Made by a program: the position numbers and the translations under genes. Shown piece by piece: positions 44,236 to 52,761 of a stretch of 64,000 nt of DNA. The notes below the pieces were generated by a model. The model had not been told where the DNA came from. It saw nothing but the letters and a program-made list of their open reading frames with translations, and searched no databases. Origin of the DNA: Flavobacterium eburneipallidum (lineage in GTDB: Bacteria > Bacteroidota > Bacteroidia > Flavobacteriales > Flavobacteriaceae); the NCBI RefSeq assembly GCF_027111355.2, contig NZ_CP114291.2, forward strand, positions 930,001-994,000, given 5' to 3'. Positions within the stretch are counted from its first letter, which is position 1. The number at the start of each line of letters is the position of its first letter.

Positions 44236-44272
44236 CAAATATAAAAATAAGAATGGATTACGCAATCGATAT
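44236..44272 (-). promoter_or_regulatory. Promoter with overlapping operator for the CoA-transferase operon
   Basis: On the - strand TATATTTG (44243-44236) is a match to the Bacteroidetes -7 box and TTG (44265-44263) lies 19 bases upstream as the -33 box. The partial palindrome GATTACGCAATC and the sequence CGCAATCGAT overlap the -33 box. The second resembles the palindrome before the pectate lyase gene, so the same repressor could act at both. Confidence 0.65.
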
Positions 44273-44364
44273 AAGTGTTAATACAACACTTTTTTTGAGG
44301 GGTGGTTTTGCACTACATATTGTTTACAAATTCGGTAAACTTGAAATAGTAATTTTCAATACTA

Positions 44365-44817
44365 TTAGTAGTTGTCTTCTATTTTTAATTTAGCAGCTTC
44401 TATAGCTTTTTCCATATCTTCTACTTTTTTTGACTTTAAGTCTACTTCTATTTTTATTTTATTTAATTTGTTTTCAAGTTTAGCTATTTCCTTATTATAT
44501 TTTTTGATTTGAGAATGATTAGTATTGTTGTTTTCAAGATTCTTTAGATTTTCTTTTTCTGTTTTTAAATCGGCTTCTTTTTCCCATGCTTTTCTTGCTA
44601 GTTTTATTAGCTTCCGTTCTTCATTGGCTAATTTAGCTTGTGCATTTTCTATGCGATTTCTATAAAGAGGTTTTATAGTGGGTGGTTCTGGAAGTTTTGG
44701 TGGTTGATTTCCCCACGGATTAAATATAGGGTTTTGTATTTTTGATGGATCAAAATTTTGAGCTTTCACAAAAAGAGGTAATATTAATATTGTGATTAGA
44801 ATTAAGCGTGTTCTCAT
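44365..44817 (-). CDS. Small exported coiled-coil protein, function unknown
   Basis: The 150-residue product has a signal peptide (MRTRLILITILILPLFVKAQ), a proline-rich segment (NPWGNQPPKLPEPPTIKPL) and then a long helical stretch (about 55-148) with heptad-like Leu/Ile/Lys/Glu spacing, typical of a coiled coil. I do not recognise the family. It stands alone, with non-coding gaps of 187 and 263 bases around it. It is strongly AT-rich. Confidence 0.7.
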   Translation of the reverse strand: MRTRLILITILILPLFVKAQNFDPSKIQNPIFNPWGNQPPKLPEPPTIKPLYRNRIENAQAKLANEERKLIKLARKAWEKEADLKTEKENLKNLENNNTNHSQIKKYNKEIAKLENKLNKIKIEVDLKSKKVEDMEKAIEAAKLKIEDNY

Positions 44818-45012
44818 AGTTTTGTTTTGGTCTCAAAAATATACTTATATTTCAAAAAATATATAAAAATATTTTGATTAATTTTTAAAATTCGTGATTG
44901 TGATAACGAGATTATAGGGATGAGTTACTGTTAAATTGACACAAGTTTTATGGTAATTGTGTTCTATAAATCAGTAGTGTGTTTTTCTTTATTCAATAAA
45001 TATTTTGCAAAC

Positions 45013-45040
45013 AAAAAACCCTCACATTGCTGCAAGGGTT
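45013..45040 (-). terminator. Intrinsic terminator downstream of ahcY
   Basis: AACCCT and AGGGTT form the stem with a 12-base loop; on the - strand it is followed by TTTTTT. It lies about 40 bases after the ahcY stop. The remaining part of the gap 44818-45080 shows only AT-rich sequence. Confidence 0.75.
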
Positions 45041-45080
45041 CTAATAATCTAAAATCTAAATTCAGAAATCTGGAATAAAT

Positions 45081-46397
45081 CTAGTATCTGTAATATTCTG
45101 GTTTGTATGGACCTTGAACTTCAACACCAATATAAGCTGCCTGATCCTCACGTAAAACTTCCAATTCAACTCCTAATTTAGCCAAGTGCAAAGCAGCCAC
45201 TTTTTCATCTAAATGTTTAGGTAACATATAAACGTCATTTTTGTAAGCAGCGCTGTTTTTCCACAATTCGATTTGTGCTAAAGTTTGGTTAGTAAATGAG
45301 TTACTCATTACAAAACTTGGATGACCTGTAGCACAACCAAGGTTTACCAAACGGCCTTCAGCCAAAATGATGATGTCATTTCCGTTGATATTATATTTGT
45401 CAACTTGAGGTTTGATTTCGATTTTTGATGCACCGTGGTTTTTATTCAACCAAGCCATATCAATTTCGTTATCAAAGTGTCCGATGTTACAAACAACCGT
45501 TTTGTCTTTCATTTGTTCGAAATGAGATCCAAGAACGATGTCTTTATTTCCTGTAGTTGTAATGATGATATCAGCAGTAGCAATAACCGTGTTTAATTTC
45601 TTTACTTCATAACCGTCCATTGCAGCTTGTAAAGCACAAATTGGATCGATTTCAGTAACGGTTACGATAGAACCAGCACCTCTAAAAGAAGCTGCAGTTC
45701 CTTTTCCAACATCACCGTATCCACAAACGATAACTCTTTTTCCAGCCAACATTAAGTCAGTTGCACGACGTACAGCATCTACAGCAGATTCTTTACAACC
45801 GTATTTGTTGTCAAATTTAGATTTAGTAACAGAGTCATTAATGTTGATAGCAGGCATTGGTAACGTCCCAGCTTTTACTCTTTCGTATAATCTGTGAACT
45901 CCAGTTGTAGTTTCTTCAGAAAGACCTTTGATTCCAGGAACCAATTCAGGGAAACGGTCAATAACCATATTAGTTAAATCTCCACCATCATCCAAAATCA
46001 TGTTCAATGGTTTTCTGTCTTCACCAAAGAATAAAGTTTGCTCAATACACCAGTCAAAAGACTCTTCGTCAAGACCTTTCCAAGCGTAAACAGAGATTCC
46101 AGCAGCAGCAATTGCAGCAGCAGCCTGATCTTGAGTTGAGAAAATGTTACAAGAAGACCAAGTAACTTCTGCACCAAGAGCAATTAAAGTTTCGATCAAA
46201 ACTGCGGTTTGGATGGTCATGTGCAGACATCCAGCAATACGAGCACCTTTCAATGGTTGTTCGTCTTTATATTCAGCACGAAGCGCCATTAAACCTGGCA
46301 TTTCAGCTTCCGCCAATTCAATTTCTTTTCTTCCCCAAGCCGCTAGAGAAATGTCTTTTACTTTGAAAGCCACATAAGGCGTAGTCGTTGTACTCAT
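45081..46397 (-). CDS. ahcY: Adenosylhomocysteinase
   Basis: The 438-residue protein is a clear S-adenosylhomocysteine hydrolase: [50 protein letters not shown], the NAD-binding [10 protein letters not shown] and the C-terminal KPEYYRY tail. It splits S-adenosylhomocysteine to adenosine and homocysteine in the cytoplasm as part of the methyl cycle. Length and ends match the family. It is transcribed alone. A possible -7 box TAAATTTG occurs on the - strand at 46437-46430, but I find no well-spaced -33 box. Confidence 0.97.
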   Translation of the reverse strand: MSTTTTPYVAFKVKDISLAAWGRKEIELAEAEMPGLMALRAEYKDEQPLKGARIAGCLHMTIQTAVLIETLIALGAEVTWSSCNIFSTQDQAAAAIAAAGISVYAWKGLDEESFDWCIEQTLFFGEDRKPLNMILDDGGDLTNMVIDRFPELVPGIKGLSEETTTGVHRLYERVKAGTLPMPAININDSVTKSKFDNKYGCKESAVDAVRRATDLMLAGKRVIVCGYGDVGKGTAASFRGAGSIVTVTEIDPICALQAAMDGYEVKKLNTVIATADIIITTTGNKDIVLGSHFEQMKDKTVVCNIGHFDNEIDMAWLNKNHGASKIEIKPQVDKYNINGNDIIILAEGRLVNLGCATGHPSFVMSNSFTNQTLAQIELWKNSAAYKNDVYMLPKHLDEKVAALHLAKLGVELEVLREDQAAYIGVEVQGPYKPEYYRY

Positions 46398-46634
46398 TTA
46401 TAGTATATTTGTAGTTCTAAAATTTTTTGCAAATTTACACAATAACTTATTATTTAAAAAGCATTCGCAACTATTTGTGAAATGTTTAATGTTCTAGTCG
46501 TAAGTATTTTGGATTGTAGATTAGCGATTTAGGATTTTTGATTTAAGAAAAACCAAACAAAAATGGAATTTTTTGAATACAGTTGAAGCCCAAATCTGAA
46601 ATCTAAAGTCTAAAGCCAGAAATCTAAAATAAAA

Positions 46635-47270
46635 ATGCCTTTATATAAAACCATAAAATTCAATTCTACAACCCGAATCCTAGTTTGGGAAATAACCGAA
46701 TCTTTCGAAGAATTATTGGGGAAAGTAGTTTTGAAAGAAAAAACCCGGCTTCGATTAAACGGTATGAAATCGGAAATTCACCAACGCGCTTTTTTGAGTG
46801 TACGAATGCTGATTCAAGAAATAGGTTTTACCGATCAGGATTTGCATTATGACGAATTTGGGAAGCCGTATTTCGATTGTCATAACTATATTTCGATAAC
46901 CCATTCCCATAATTTTGCAGCCATTATTATCAGCGACAAAACGGTTGGAATTGATATGGAATTACAACGGGATAAAATCATTCGAATTGCCGATAAATTT
47001 GTAAACGAAAAAGAGTTAAATCGTTTGCAGCGCTTCGATTCCCAAGATTATATCAAAAAATTAACTGTGAAATGGGGAGCCAAAGAAGCTATTTTCAAAA
47101 TCCGAAACGAAAAAGGAATCAGTTTCAAAGATCATATTCAGGTAAAACCATTCGAAATTGGAGAAAAAGAAACAGTAGCCTTTCTTGAAATAGAAAATAC
47201 CAAACAAGAATTTGCTATTTATTTTGAAGAGATAGAAAACTTTACTTTGGTTTATGCCTTTGAAAAATAG
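46635..47270 (+). CDS. 4'-phosphopantetheinyl transferase
   Basis: The 211-residue protein has the Sfp-type motifs VGIDMELQR (Mg-binding Asp and Glu) and KWGAKEAIFKI. It transfers phosphopantetheine from CoA to carrier proteins. The last 47 bases, including most of the stop codon, recur at 48617-48663, beyond an AAA ATPase gene on the other strand. The two copies differ at two synonymous positions and in the stop codon (TAG here, TAA there). The 237-base gap before the gene contains repeated AAATCTAAA-type words and no gene. Confidence 0.92.
   Translation: MPLYKTIKFNSTTRILVWEITESFEELLGKVVLKEKTRLRLNGMKSEIHQRAFLSVRMLIQEIGFTDQDLHYDEFGKPYFDCHNYISITHSHNFAAIIISDKTVGIDMELQRDKIIRIADKFVNEKELNRLQRFDSQDYIKKLTVKWGAKEAIFKIRNEKGISFKDHIQVKPFEIGEKETVAFLEIENTKQEFAIYFEEIENFTLVYAFEK
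47223..47269 (+). repeat. Direct repeat, left copy (3' end of phosphopantetheinyl transferase gene)
   Basis: This 47-base stretch encodes the C-terminus FEEIENFTLVYAFEK. It matches 48617-48663 at 45 of 47 positions. Both differences are third-position and silent. Confidence 0.9.
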
Positions 47271-47312
47271 GATGATGACCCCAAAATTATAGCATTAGAA
47301 AGCTCCAGATTT

Positions 47313-48506
47313 TTAATATAACATTCCGAAAAGCCACAACGGGATTGTATTTTCTACCCCAAAAGCAATTTGGTCCTGAACTACAAAAGCATTTTTCAAG
47401 CCTAGAATTTGCGATTGATCTTTGTTTTTTCCACCTATTTCAAAAGTATATTTTTCGTTTACTACAAAATCGGCTCGCTCCGGATAACTAATTCGATGTT
47501 GCTGTTGCAATTGATTCAAAAAAAAGGTTTCTCTAATATTTCCAACATTTGGGTTTTCGTTACCCAAGGCATAAATAAAATTGGTGTTTTCTAAATATAT
47601 TTTCTCTGGCTTTTGCAAAGAACTTACGCCAAACTGATCTTTATAAACCAAATTCAAAATCCCTGCATCCGAAAGATATACCAAAGTATCCATTACTGTT
47701 TTTCGCGTTACTTGAATCTTGTTGGCTAATGCTGTAACATTGGGTTTAAACGGAACGGATTGACTTATGATATATAATAATTGTTTAATTTTGAACAGCA
47801 TAGATACTTCGGTTTTGCGTAATAAAGGCAACTCGATTTCTAAAATCATATTGATAATTTCTTGCAATTGCTTGTAGTAAAAAATTGAGTTCTCTTCATA
47901 AAACGGATAATAGCCTACTTGTAAATATTCCTCAAAAAAAGCCAATGGCTTGAAAGTAGTGTTCATGTTTATAGCAATTTGGGTATGATTTTCTAATATT
48001 TCATCTAATTGGAGTGCTGGAAAATCTATTTGATGTCTAAATTTTAAATACTCCCGAAACGACAATCCCTGCAACTCAAAAACCAAAGCACGTCGACTCA
48101 AATCGGCACGAGCATTTAAAATTTCTAGCAAAGACGAGCCTGTAAAAGAGACTTTTAATTGAGGATAATTATCATAAATATTCTTCAATTCTATAGACCA
48201 GTTGGGATATTTATGCACTTCATCAACAAACAAATGCGCGCCACCTTTATTGACAAAATCTTCCACCACATCGCCCAATACATGTTCTGTAAAATACAAA
48301 TCATCTAACGAAACATATAAGGCTTTGTTCGAAACACCGTATTGTTTCTTGATGTATTGCAGAAAGAGTGTGGTTTTGCCCACGCCTCTTCCGCCTTTTA
48401 CACCAAGCAAACGCTGATCCCAAGGAAGTTTGTTTAATAAATACCGCTCAAAACCCAATTCGGTTTGTGTAAGTAAGTTGATGTGCTTTTTGATAAGTGA
48501 ATCCAT
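47313..48506 (-). CDS. AAA-family ATPase with DUF4143-type C-terminus
   Basis: I set the start at 48506 (MDSLIKKHINLL); a longer frame would be read through a palindrome. The 397-residue protein has Walker A GGRGVGKTTL, Walker B HLFVDEVHKYPNW, a sensor FTGSSLLEI, an arginine-rich ADLSRRA segment, a winged-helix-like part (about 260-310) and a C-terminal domain with a nuclease-like FEIGGKNKDQS. Such ATPases are frequent in Bacteroidetes, often as mobile solitary genes of unknown role. The gene lies between two copies of the neighbouring transferase gene end and appears inserted. Confidence 0.85.
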   Translation of the reverse strand: MDSLIKKHINLLTQTELGFERYLLNKLPWDQRLLGVKGGRGVGKTTLFLQYIKKQYGVSNKALYVSLDDLYFTEHVLGDVVEDFVNKGGAHLFVDEVHKYPNWSIELKNIYDNYPQLKVSFTGSSLLEILNARADLSRRALVFELQGLSFREYLKFRHQIDFPALQLDEILENHTQIAINMNTTFKPLAFFEEYLQVGYYPFYEENSIFYYKQLQEIINMILEIELPLLRKTEVSMLFKIKQLLYIISQSVPFKPNVTALANKIQVTRKTVMDTLVYLSDAGILNLVYKDQFGVSSLQKPEKIYLENTNFIYALGNENPNVGNIRETFFLNQLQQQHRISYPERADFVVNEKYTFEIGGKNKDQSQILGLKNAFVVQDQIAFGVENTIPLWLFGMLY

Positions 48507-48566
48507 AATAATGTGTTTTTTAAAATACAAATATATATAAAATTGTATTTTAAAAAACACATTATT
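48507..48566. repeat. Perfect 24-bp inverted repeat touching the ATPase start codon
   Basis: Arms at 48507-48530 and 48543-48566 are perfect inverse complements with a 12-base AT spacer. The left arm ends directly at the ATPase start codon. TATATTTG on the - strand (48535-48528) and on the + strand (48570-48577) could be -7 boxes of divergent promoters. A third partial copy of the arm (TTTGTGTTTTAAAAAGTGC) follows at about 48574. Confidence 0.9.
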
Positions 48567-48616
48567 AGTTATATTTGTGTTTTAAAAAGTGCATTTTATT
48601 TAGTGATTTTGTTTGC

Positions 48617-48663
48617 TTTGAAGAGATAGAAAACTTTACTTTGGTTTATGCTTTCGAAAAATA
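48617..48663 (+). repeat. Direct repeat, right copy (displaced transferase gene end)
   Basis: This copy encodes the same 15 C-terminal residues and a stop codon but is attached to no gene. The preceding bases (D-F-V-C in the same frame) weakly resemble the transferase (E-F-A-I-Y), which suggests a longer, diverged copy. Confidence 0.85.
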
Positions 48664-48712
48664 AATTAATCTGCATGAATCTGTGAAATCCGTTTCATCC
48701 GTGGCTAAAAAT

Positions 48713-49435
48713 ATGACAAATATCTATAAACATATTCTACAATCGAAAGTCGAAAACCAAAAACTCCTTGCGATTCTTCTCGACCCTGATAAAATCGATT
48801 TGAATACAATCGAAACTTTAATCGAAAAAATAAATCAATCTCCTGCTACACATATTTTTATTGGCGGAAGTACTGTCGAAAATAATATTTTAGACCAATT
48901 GATAATTCGACTTAAAGAAAATATCGATTTACCTCTAGTTTTATTCCCTGGAAATCCATCTCAAATTTCTGCTCATGCCGATGGAATTTTGTTCCTATCG
49001 CTTATTTCAGGAAGAAATCCAGATTATTTAATAGATCATCAAGTCAATGCAGTGTCCATTCTCAATCAAATGGATTTAGAAGTCATTTCAACTGGCTATA
49101 TTTTAATCGAAAGTGGCACTCAAACCGCTGTAGAACGAGTGAGTCAAACCAAACCATTGGACAGAAATAATATCAATTATGTGGTTCATACTGCTCAAGC
49201 GGGCGAAATGTTGGGCAACAAGCTCATTTATCTCGAAGCTGGAAGTGGAGCTAAACAAGCAGTTCCGTTAGAAATGATAAAAAAAGTAGCAAATAATATT
49301 GAAATCCCTTTAATTGTTGGCGGTGGAATTATAGATTTGTATGGAATTCAAAAAGCGTATGATGCAGGTGCCGATTTGGTAGTCATTGGAACAGCTTTTG
49401 AAAACGATGTTAATTTTTTTAATACTTCAATTTAA
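48713..49435 (+). CDS. PcrB-type prenylglyceryl phosphate synthase
   Basis: The start is ATG 48713 (MTNIYKHILQSK). The 240-residue TIM-barrel protein has LLAILLDPDKID, IFIGGSTVE, LVLFPGNPSQIS, YLEAGSGAKQAV and IVGGGIID, the signature of the geranylgeranylglyceryl/heptaprenylglyceryl phosphate synthase family. It links glycerol-1-phosphate to a prenyl chain. The Bacteroidetes versions use long prenyl diphosphates in vitro. Its stop overlaps the pnuC start by one base. A right arm of the AATCTGTG repeat family precedes it. Confidence 0.93.
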   Translation: MTNIYKHILQSKVENQKLLAILLDPDKIDLNTIETLIEKINQSPATHIFIGGSTVENNILDQLIIRLKENIDLPLVLFPGNPSQISAHADGILFLSLISGRNPDYLIDHQVNAVSILNQMDLEVISTGYILIESGTQTAVERVSQTKPLDRNNINYVVHTAQAGEMLGNKLIYLEAGSGAKQAVPLEMIKKVANNIEIPLIVGGGIIDLYGIQKAYDAGADLVVIGTAFENDVNFFNTSI

Positions 49436-50055
49436 TGATAGAGTTTTTTCTTGACGCTTATAAAAATGCTTCAACAACCCAAATTGTTTTAGAATTTATT
49501 GTCTTTGTGTTTGGTATTTTGAGTGTTTGGTTTGCCAAAAAAGAAAATATTTGGGTCTATCCTACAGGTTTATTAGCGACAATAATTACCACTTATTTGT
49601 TATATGTTGCGGGTTATTTAGGTGATATGTTGGTCAATGGGTATTTTGCCATAATGAGTGTTTATGGCTGGTATTACTGGGTTAAAAACGGAAATCAAAC
49701 CGACGAATTTCCTATATCAAGAACCAATACCAAAGAAAAAATAATTGGAGTTGCCTTATTTTTTCTTACCATGGTGGTAGTTTTCGGGATTTATACTATT
49801 TTTGATTACAAAATTAAAGTTGACAATTATATTGATATCATTTCGTCGGGTATTTTCTTTACAGGAATGTGGTATATGGCCAAGAAAAAAATCGAGAATT
49901 GGACACTTTGGATTTTGGGTGATTTAATTGTTACCCCTTTGTATGCTTATCGAGGATTAGGGATGTTGTCCTTACAATATTTAATATTTACAATTTTAGC
50001 TGTATCAGCCTATTTAGAATGGAAAAAAATCTTAAACAAAAGCAATCTACAGTAA
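49435..50055 (+). CDS. pnuC: PnuC-family vitamin precursor transporter
   Basis: The 206-residue membrane protein has about seven hydrophobic segments and the PnuC pattern (WFAKKENIWVYPTGLLATI, NGYFAIMSVYGWYYWVKNG, WTLWILGDLIVTPLYAYRG). PnuC carries nicotinamide riboside; the related PnuT carries thiamine. The next gene begins inside its last 37 bases and encodes a NadR-like ribosylnicotinamide kinase domain, which favours nicotinamide riboside. A TPP riboswitch and TonB receptor 2.5 kb downstream keep the thiamine option open. Confidence 0.88.
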   Translation: MIEFFLDAYKNASTTQIVLEFIVFVFGILSVWFAKKENIWVYPTGLLATIITTYLLYVAGYLGDMLVNGYFAIMSVYGWYYWVKNGNQTDEFPISRTNTKEKIIGVALFFLTMVVVFGIYTIFDYKIKVDNYIDIISSGIFFTGMWYMAKKKIENWTLWILGDLIVTPLYAYRGLGMLSLQYLIFTILAVSAYLEWKKILNKSNLQ

Positions 50056-52130
50056 TTAGAGTTGCTCTTTTTGGACCTGAATCTACCGGAAAAACTACAT
50101 TGGCAAAACAACTTGCAGAACATTTTAATACCACTTGGACTCCAGAATTCGCCAGAGATTATCTTCAAGAAAAATGGGATAGAACAGGCAAAATTTGTGA
50201 TGTTAACGATATGTTGCCTATAGCTTACGGACAAAATGAATTGGAAAACAACAGCCTTGATTCGGCAAATAAATTCCTTTTCTGTGATACCAATTTGATG
50301 GTTACCAAAGTGTTTTCGCAAGTGTATTACAATTTTTGTGATCCAATTTTAGAAAAAGCGGCTCGCAAGCACAAATACGATTTGATTTTTTTAACTGATA
50401 TTGATGTGCCTTGGGAAAAGGACGATTTGAGAGACAAACCTGAACAAAGAGAAGCTGTTTTTAAGGCATTCAAACAAGAATTAATTGATACTAATAAACC
50501 TTTTATAACGCTATCTGGAGACCAAGAAACACGACTTCAGAGAGCGATTGCTATTGTCAAAGATCTTGAAAAAGCTATTCAAATAAAGATGGCTCCTTTG
50601 GATTTTGTTCAAATCCAAGAACACGGCGTTTCTTTGGATAATATTCAGAAACAATTGAATATTTTTAAAAATGGAATTGCTAAAACGGTTCTTGTAGAAC
50701 CTGCAACGGTTTCTAACGGGATTTTAAAATTTTCAGATGATGACTTCAAGCAAAAAGCCGATTTTTTTGATGCTAATAAAGCCAATTTGAAATTAACTAA
50801 GTTTGTTCCTGCTTCAGGAGCAGCCAGTAGAATGTTTAAATTCTTGAATGAATTCTTGAATGATTTTGATATTGAAAACGAAAGTATCAACGGATATATC
50901 AATCGAAAAAGAGATTTAGATTTATCCATTTTTATCGTTGGTTTAGAAAAATTTCCTTTCTATAAAGCGGTTGACAAGCAATTAAAAGAAATTTATCCTG
51001 ATTTTAAATTATTAGAAAGAGATTATAAAACGTATTACTTCATAAAAACATTACTTTCTTCGGATTATTTTGATTTTGCCAATAAGCCCAAAGGAGTTCT
51101 TTCGTTTCATAAATACAAAACACATATTGCTACAGCTGTAGAGGAACATTTGCACGAATGTGTGAGTTATGCTAATTCTAATGGAAGTTCTAATTTGCAA
51201 TTTACGGTATCAGAATCCCATCAAACTCAATTTGAAAGTATTGTAGAGGCGGTAAAACCAAAAGTCGAGGAGCAATCAGGAACAACGATTGATATTAGCT
51301 ATTCTTTTCAAAATAAAAGCACCGATACCATTGCGGTTGATATGAAAAACAAAGCTTTTAGAGATAAAAACGACAAATTATTTTTCAGACCTGGAGGTCA
51401 TGGTGCATTAATCGAAAATTTGAATGATTTAGATGCAGATATTGTTTTTATAAAGAATATTGACAATGTAATTCAGAATAATTTAGAAGCTATTTCTTTG
51501 TACAAAAAAGCGTTAGCTGGCGTTTTGATTGAATTACAACAACAAGTTTTTCAGTATTTGAACCAAATAGATAATAGTACTGAAGAGGGATTGGAGGAAA
51601 TTGTTGAATTTGCCAAAAATAAATTGAACATAGTGCTTATCGATGGCTTTTCGAAATATACCTTAAAAAATAAAATTAGTCATCTAAAAGGAATTTTAGA
51701 CAAACCAATTCGTGCTTGCGGAATGGTTAAAAATGAAGGAGAACCTGGTGGAGGACCATTTTGGGTTCAAGAGCCAAAAGGAGCTATTTCTTTGCAAATT
51801 GTAGAATCTTCACAAGTAGATACCGAAAACGCTAAACAAAATAAAATTCTAGCTAGCGCAACCCATTTCAATCCGGTAGATTTAGTTTGTGGGATTCGAA
51901 ATTATAAAAACGAAAAATTTGATTTGACACAATTCGTGGATCATAATAGTGGTTTTATTGTCGAAAAAAATCAAAACGGGCGACCATTAAAAAGTTATGA
52001 ATTACCAGGTTTATGGAATGGAGCGATGGCAAAATGGATTACCATTTTTGTAGAAGTGCCATTGATTACCTTCAATCCAGTGAAGACCATTAACGATTTA
52101 TTGAAGCCTGCTCATCAGCTTAAAAAATAG
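50019..52130 (+). CDS. NadR-like kinase domain fused to DUF4301
   Basis: The 703-residue protein has two parts. Residues 1-190 are a P-loop kinase with GPESTGKT (19-26) and TPEFARDYL, closely following the ribosylnicotinamide kinase domain of NadR. Residues about 200-700 are DUF4301 (FVPASGAASRMFKFL, FRPGGHGALIENLNDLDADIVFIKNIDNV, CGMVKNEGEPGGGPFWV), which resembles nucleotidyltransferase-type sugar-phosphate enzymes by its FRPGGHGALI and IKNIDN segments. ATG 50019 lies within pnuC and is the best start. Phosphorylation of imported nicotinamide riboside is a reasonable role for the first half. The second half has no assigned function to my knowledge. Confidence 0.85.
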   Translation: MEKNLKQKQSTVIRVALFGPESTGKTTLAKQLAEHFNTTWTPEFARDYLQEKWDRTGKICDVNDMLPIAYGQNELENNSLDSANKFLFCDTNLMVTKVFSQVYYNFCDPILEKAARKHKYDLIFLTDIDVPWEKDDLRDKPEQREAVFKAFKQELIDTNKPFITLSGDQETRLQRAIAIVKDLEKAIQIKMAPLDFVQIQEHGVSLDNIQKQLNIFKNGIAKTVLVEPATVSNGILKFSDDDFKQKADFFDANKANLKLTKFVPASGAASRMFKFLNEFLNDFDIENESINGYINRKRDLDLSIFIVGLEKFPFYKAVDKQLKEIYPDFKLLERDYKTYYFIKTLLSSDYFDFANKPKGVLSFHKYKTHIATAVEEHLHECVSYANSNGSSNLQFTVSESHQTQFESIVEAVKPKVEEQSGTTIDISYSFQNKSTDTIAVDMKNKAFRDKNDKLFFRPGGHGALIENLNDLDADIVFIKNIDNVIQNNLEAISLYKKALAGVLIELQQQVFQYLNQIDNSTEEGLEEIVEFAKNKLNIVLIDGFSKYTLKNKISHLKGILDKPIRACGMVKNEGEPGGGPFWVQEPKGAISLQIVESSQVDTENAKQNKILASATHFNPVDLVCGIRNYKNEKFDLTQFVDHNSGFIVEKNQNGRPLKSYELPGLWNGAMAKWITIFVEVPLITFNPVKTINDLLKPAHQLKK

Positions 52131-52531
52131 TGGAAACTGATAAAATCATATCCGAATTACAGTTCAAAGCCGTTCGCAGTAGCGGAGCTGGTGGTCAAAA
52201 CGTGAACAAAGTTTCCTCGAAAGTAGTTTTGTCATTCGATTTGAAAAATTCTCAAGCTTTGTCTGACGAGGAAAAACTATTGTTAGAAAATAAAATTGGA
52301 AATCGCTTAACCACAGAACAAATACTAATTTTAAATTGTGATGAAGATCGAAGCCAACTTAAAAACAAATCTATTGTTACCAAACGTTTTTTGGATATAA
52401 TAGCAGCAGGACTCGTGATTCCAAAAATTAGAAAAGCTACTAAAATTCCTAAATCGGTTATTCGAAAAAGAATCAAAGACAAAAAGAATATTTCGGAAAT
52501 TAAACAATCCCGCAGAAAACCAGATTTTTAA
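52130..52531 (+). CDS. arfB: Alternative ribosome rescue factor ArfB (GGQ protein)
   Basis: The 133-residue protein has RSSGAGGQNVNKVSSKV with the GGQ motif that hydrolyses peptidyl-tRNA, and a basic C-terminal tail (KRIKDKKNISEIKQSRRKPDF) that in ArfB enters the empty mRNA channel of stalled ribosomes. Start is GTG, overlapping the previous stop TAG by one base. It lies in the same operon as the NadR-like/DUF4301 gene. Confidence 0.93.
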   Translation: METDKIISELQFKAVRSSGAGGQNVNKVSSKVVLSFDLKNSQALSDEEKLLLENKIGNRLTTEQILILNCDEDRSQLKNKSIVTKRFLDIIAAGLVIPKIRKATKIPKSVIRKRIKDKKNISEIKQSRRKPDF

Positions 52532-52587
52532 ATTTATACGAATTCATAATTCATAATTCATAATTTATAATTAATTTTGCGCTGTCT

Positions 52588-52662
52588 CAAAGGGGTGCTC
52601 TAAATAACGAGCTGAGATTATACCCAACGAACCTGAGCAGGTAATGCTGCTAAGGGAAAAGA
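52588..52662 (+). promoter_or_regulatory. TPP riboswitch (THI box)
   Basis: The conserved elements are in order: AGGGGTGCTC, GCTGAGATTATACCC, GAACCTGAGCAGGTAATGC and CTAAGGGA. This is the thiamine pyrophosphate aptamer. It lies about 100 bases upstream of a TonB-dependent receptor gene and should lower its expression when thiamine pyrophosphate is plentiful. The rest of the gap 52532-52761 contains short repeated words (ATTCATA). Confidence 0.95.
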
Positions 52663-52761
52663 TTGAAGATGAAGTGCACGTCATTCTGAAAATCGGAACA
52701 AATCATTTTTTTTAATTTAACAAAAGAATAATTCCCCCTTTTATTCGTAAACCATTTACGG

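Noticed and set aside
46430..46437. ahcY promoter
   Set aside because: A TAAATTTG -7 box is present on the - strand, but no TTG lies at the usual distance, so it was not listed as a feature.
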